Shown: positions 62,428-63,316 of the stretch, in pieces
Layout: each line of letters opens with the position of its first letter
How positions within the stretch are numbered: position 1 is the stretch's first letter
Source of the DNA: Flavimaribacter sp039888615
GTDB taxonomy: Bacteria; Pseudomonadota; Alphaproteobacteria; Rhizobiales; Rhizobiaceae
Assembly: GCA_039888615.1 (NCBI GenBank)
Contig: JBDQQS010000024.1
Length of the DNA: 63,316 nt
Direction: 5' to 3' (one strand)
Translations under genes and position numbers: made by a program
Notes under the pieces: generated by a model
Database searches by the model: none
What the model saw: the letters and a program-made list of their open reading frames with translations, nothing else
What the model was told of the DNA's origin: nothing

Positions 62428-62684
62428 TGTCCCAGACCCTATAGACCTATCGGTGGGCGGCTTGCCGACATTCTCGACCAATTCTGTCCACTCACAATGT
62501 CTATCTCAAGCCGTCCAGTTCAACGACCTCGTACAGATCACGGCGCGTGTTTCATATGTCAGACTCCGCAGATTGCGCGGACATGGACGTATGGGGCCTT
62601 TGTCCCAAATACCGGTCTGATGTTGCAAAGCCAGCCACTTTGGTCGGTGCTTCAAAATGCTCGCTCTCCGAAGTAGAGTTTCGC

Positions 62685-63272
62685 ATGCCCAATGAGAAAA
62701 ACAAAACCCCTCGCAAACATCGCGGGCGCTTTTCCAAGCGCATGAAAGTCATTTGGAATTCAGGCGGTTCAAAACGGTCGCTTGTTGAACTCATTGCTGG
62801 AATTGTTGTTTCACTAGCCGCGGGCCTGACGGTTTATGAAGTCCTGACACCCGAACCTCGATCCGTCATTGGCGTATCGCTCGACGATGATTGGAGCCGT
62901 ACAAAACTCCTTGGGGAACCTCCGCTCGTTGATTTGATGGCGACGCTGGACGGAGAAGACGTTGACCTCAATTTTGCTGTACTGGATCGTTTCGAGAACG
63001 AGCTTCGAATCGAAATCAATTGTGCAGATTTTTCCTTTCTCGAAGAAGGTTCAGATCTCAACGGCCAAACCGTCTCCGTCGAAATGAAGCAATCCGGCAG
63101 CTATGAGCTCATCGTCGGGCGCGAGAACCCGGAGAATGTGCCGGTCTTTGAGAACCAGGTAGCCGACATCAACGGGCGCTGCCGAGGTGGAATTGTCGAT
63201 TTACACTTCAAACTGGGACTCGGACAATTTCTGGAAAAACGTTACACTTCAATTGAGACTTTTGCGGCCTGA
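62685..63272 (+). CDS. Hypothetical membrane-anchored protein
   Basis: I favour ATG 62685 (MPNEKNKTPRKHRGRFSKRM) over the upstream in-frame starts from 62547. The 195-aa product has a basic N-terminus, one helix (LVELIAGIVVSLAAGLTVYEVL) and an acidic soluble domain (DDDWSRTKLLGEPPLVDL). It is divergent from the three-gene cassette, and its stop lies inside a large inverted repeat. No domain is recognised. Confidence 0.6.
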   Translation: MPNEKNKTPRKHRGRFSKRMKVIWNSGGSKRSLVELIAGIVVSLAAGLTVYEVLTPEPRSVIGVSLDDDWSRTKLLGEPPLVDLMATLDGEDVDLNFAVLDRFENELRIEINCADFSFLEEGSDLNGQTVSVEMKQSGSYELIVGRENPENVPVFENQVADINGRCRGGIVDLHFKLGLGQFLEKRYTSIETFAA

Positions 63273-63295
63273 GTCTCAATTGAGGTGTAACGTTT
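63237..63295. repeat. Long inverted repeat at the end of the hypothetical gene
   Basis: 23-base arms, AAACGTTACAC...AATTGAGAC and its complement, with one mismatch (22 of 23), 13 bases apart, spanning the stop codon at 63270-63272. TTACACTTCAA also occurs at 63201. It may be a terminator or the end of a mobile element. Confidence 0.7.
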
Positions 63296-63316
63296 CGTTG
63301 GCTATGCGAATGCTGC

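Noticed and set aside
1..63316. CRISPR array or tRNA/rRNA genes
   Set aside because: No regularly spaced direct repeats and no tRNA-like clover-leaf or rRNA sequence was noticed on either strand.

Overview
The window reads as part of an alphaproteobacterial, most likely Hyphomicrobiales (Rhizobiales), accessory plasmid. The grounds are a complete repABC replication module with parS-type palindromes and an antisense-RNA region, a trbBCDEJKLFGHI mating-pair-formation operon next to it, a LuxR/LuxI/TraM-like quorum-sensing set, and a DUF1612/HTH gene of a type typical of rhizobial plasmids. I see no tRNA, rRNA or core metabolic gene.

Layout. (1) 1-1740: an HNH-endonuclease gene split by an IS5-family element and also carrying a nonsense codon. 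(2) 1896-18590: a large copper island. On the minus strand, copA (13114) and eleven closely packed or overlapping genes run down to a CDF transporter at 2541: multicopper oxidases, a Cys-rich protein, two L,D-transpeptidases, DUF411 and DUF2933 proteins and a cytochrome c. An APC permease, a glutaredoxin-MauE fusion and a DUF305 protein lie upstream; cueR, a cytochrome c and another multicopper oxidase run the other way. Five CueR-like dyads serve these units, four of them with a clear 19-bp promoter spacer. (3) 18770-20640: a junkyard of IS481, IS3 and IS256 remnants. (4) 20639-25510: a phosphatase, a PepSY protein, two DUF347 membrane proteins and an OmpR/EnvZ-type two-component system. (5) 25955-27412: an IS110 remnant and an intact IS3-family element. 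(6) 27432-33897: a membrane adenylate/guanylate cyclase and a second copper cluster (PCuAC-like, CusF, cupredoxin, multicopper oxidase, TolC, lipoprotein). (7) 34030-40773: an ISNCY remnant, a decayed luxR-luxI pair, an intact luxI, a TraM-like antiactivator, an intact luxR and a third, decayed luxR. (8) 40834-50370: the trb operon. (9) 50371-54686: two 18-bp dyads, then repABC. (10) 54728-63316: a resolvase, DUF1612/HTH, a tyrosinase-like type-3 copper protein, a PadR module, and a three-gene cassette (membrane protein, 109-aa protein, HExxH metallopeptidase) that resembles a conflict system.

How it works together (inference). Cu(I)-bound CueR would switch on export (CopA), periplasmic oxidation and sequestration (multicopper oxidases, CusF, cupredoxin) and envelope repair (L,D-transpeptidases). 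The LuxI signal, LuxR and the TraM-like protein would gate conjugation and possibly plasmid copy number through the dyads between trbB and repA. No relaxase or coupling-protein gene is visible here.

Many genes are broken by single-base changes: HNH, DUF411, a copper oxidase, luxI and IS transposases. Either the plasmid is decaying or the assembly has local base errors; reads would decide.
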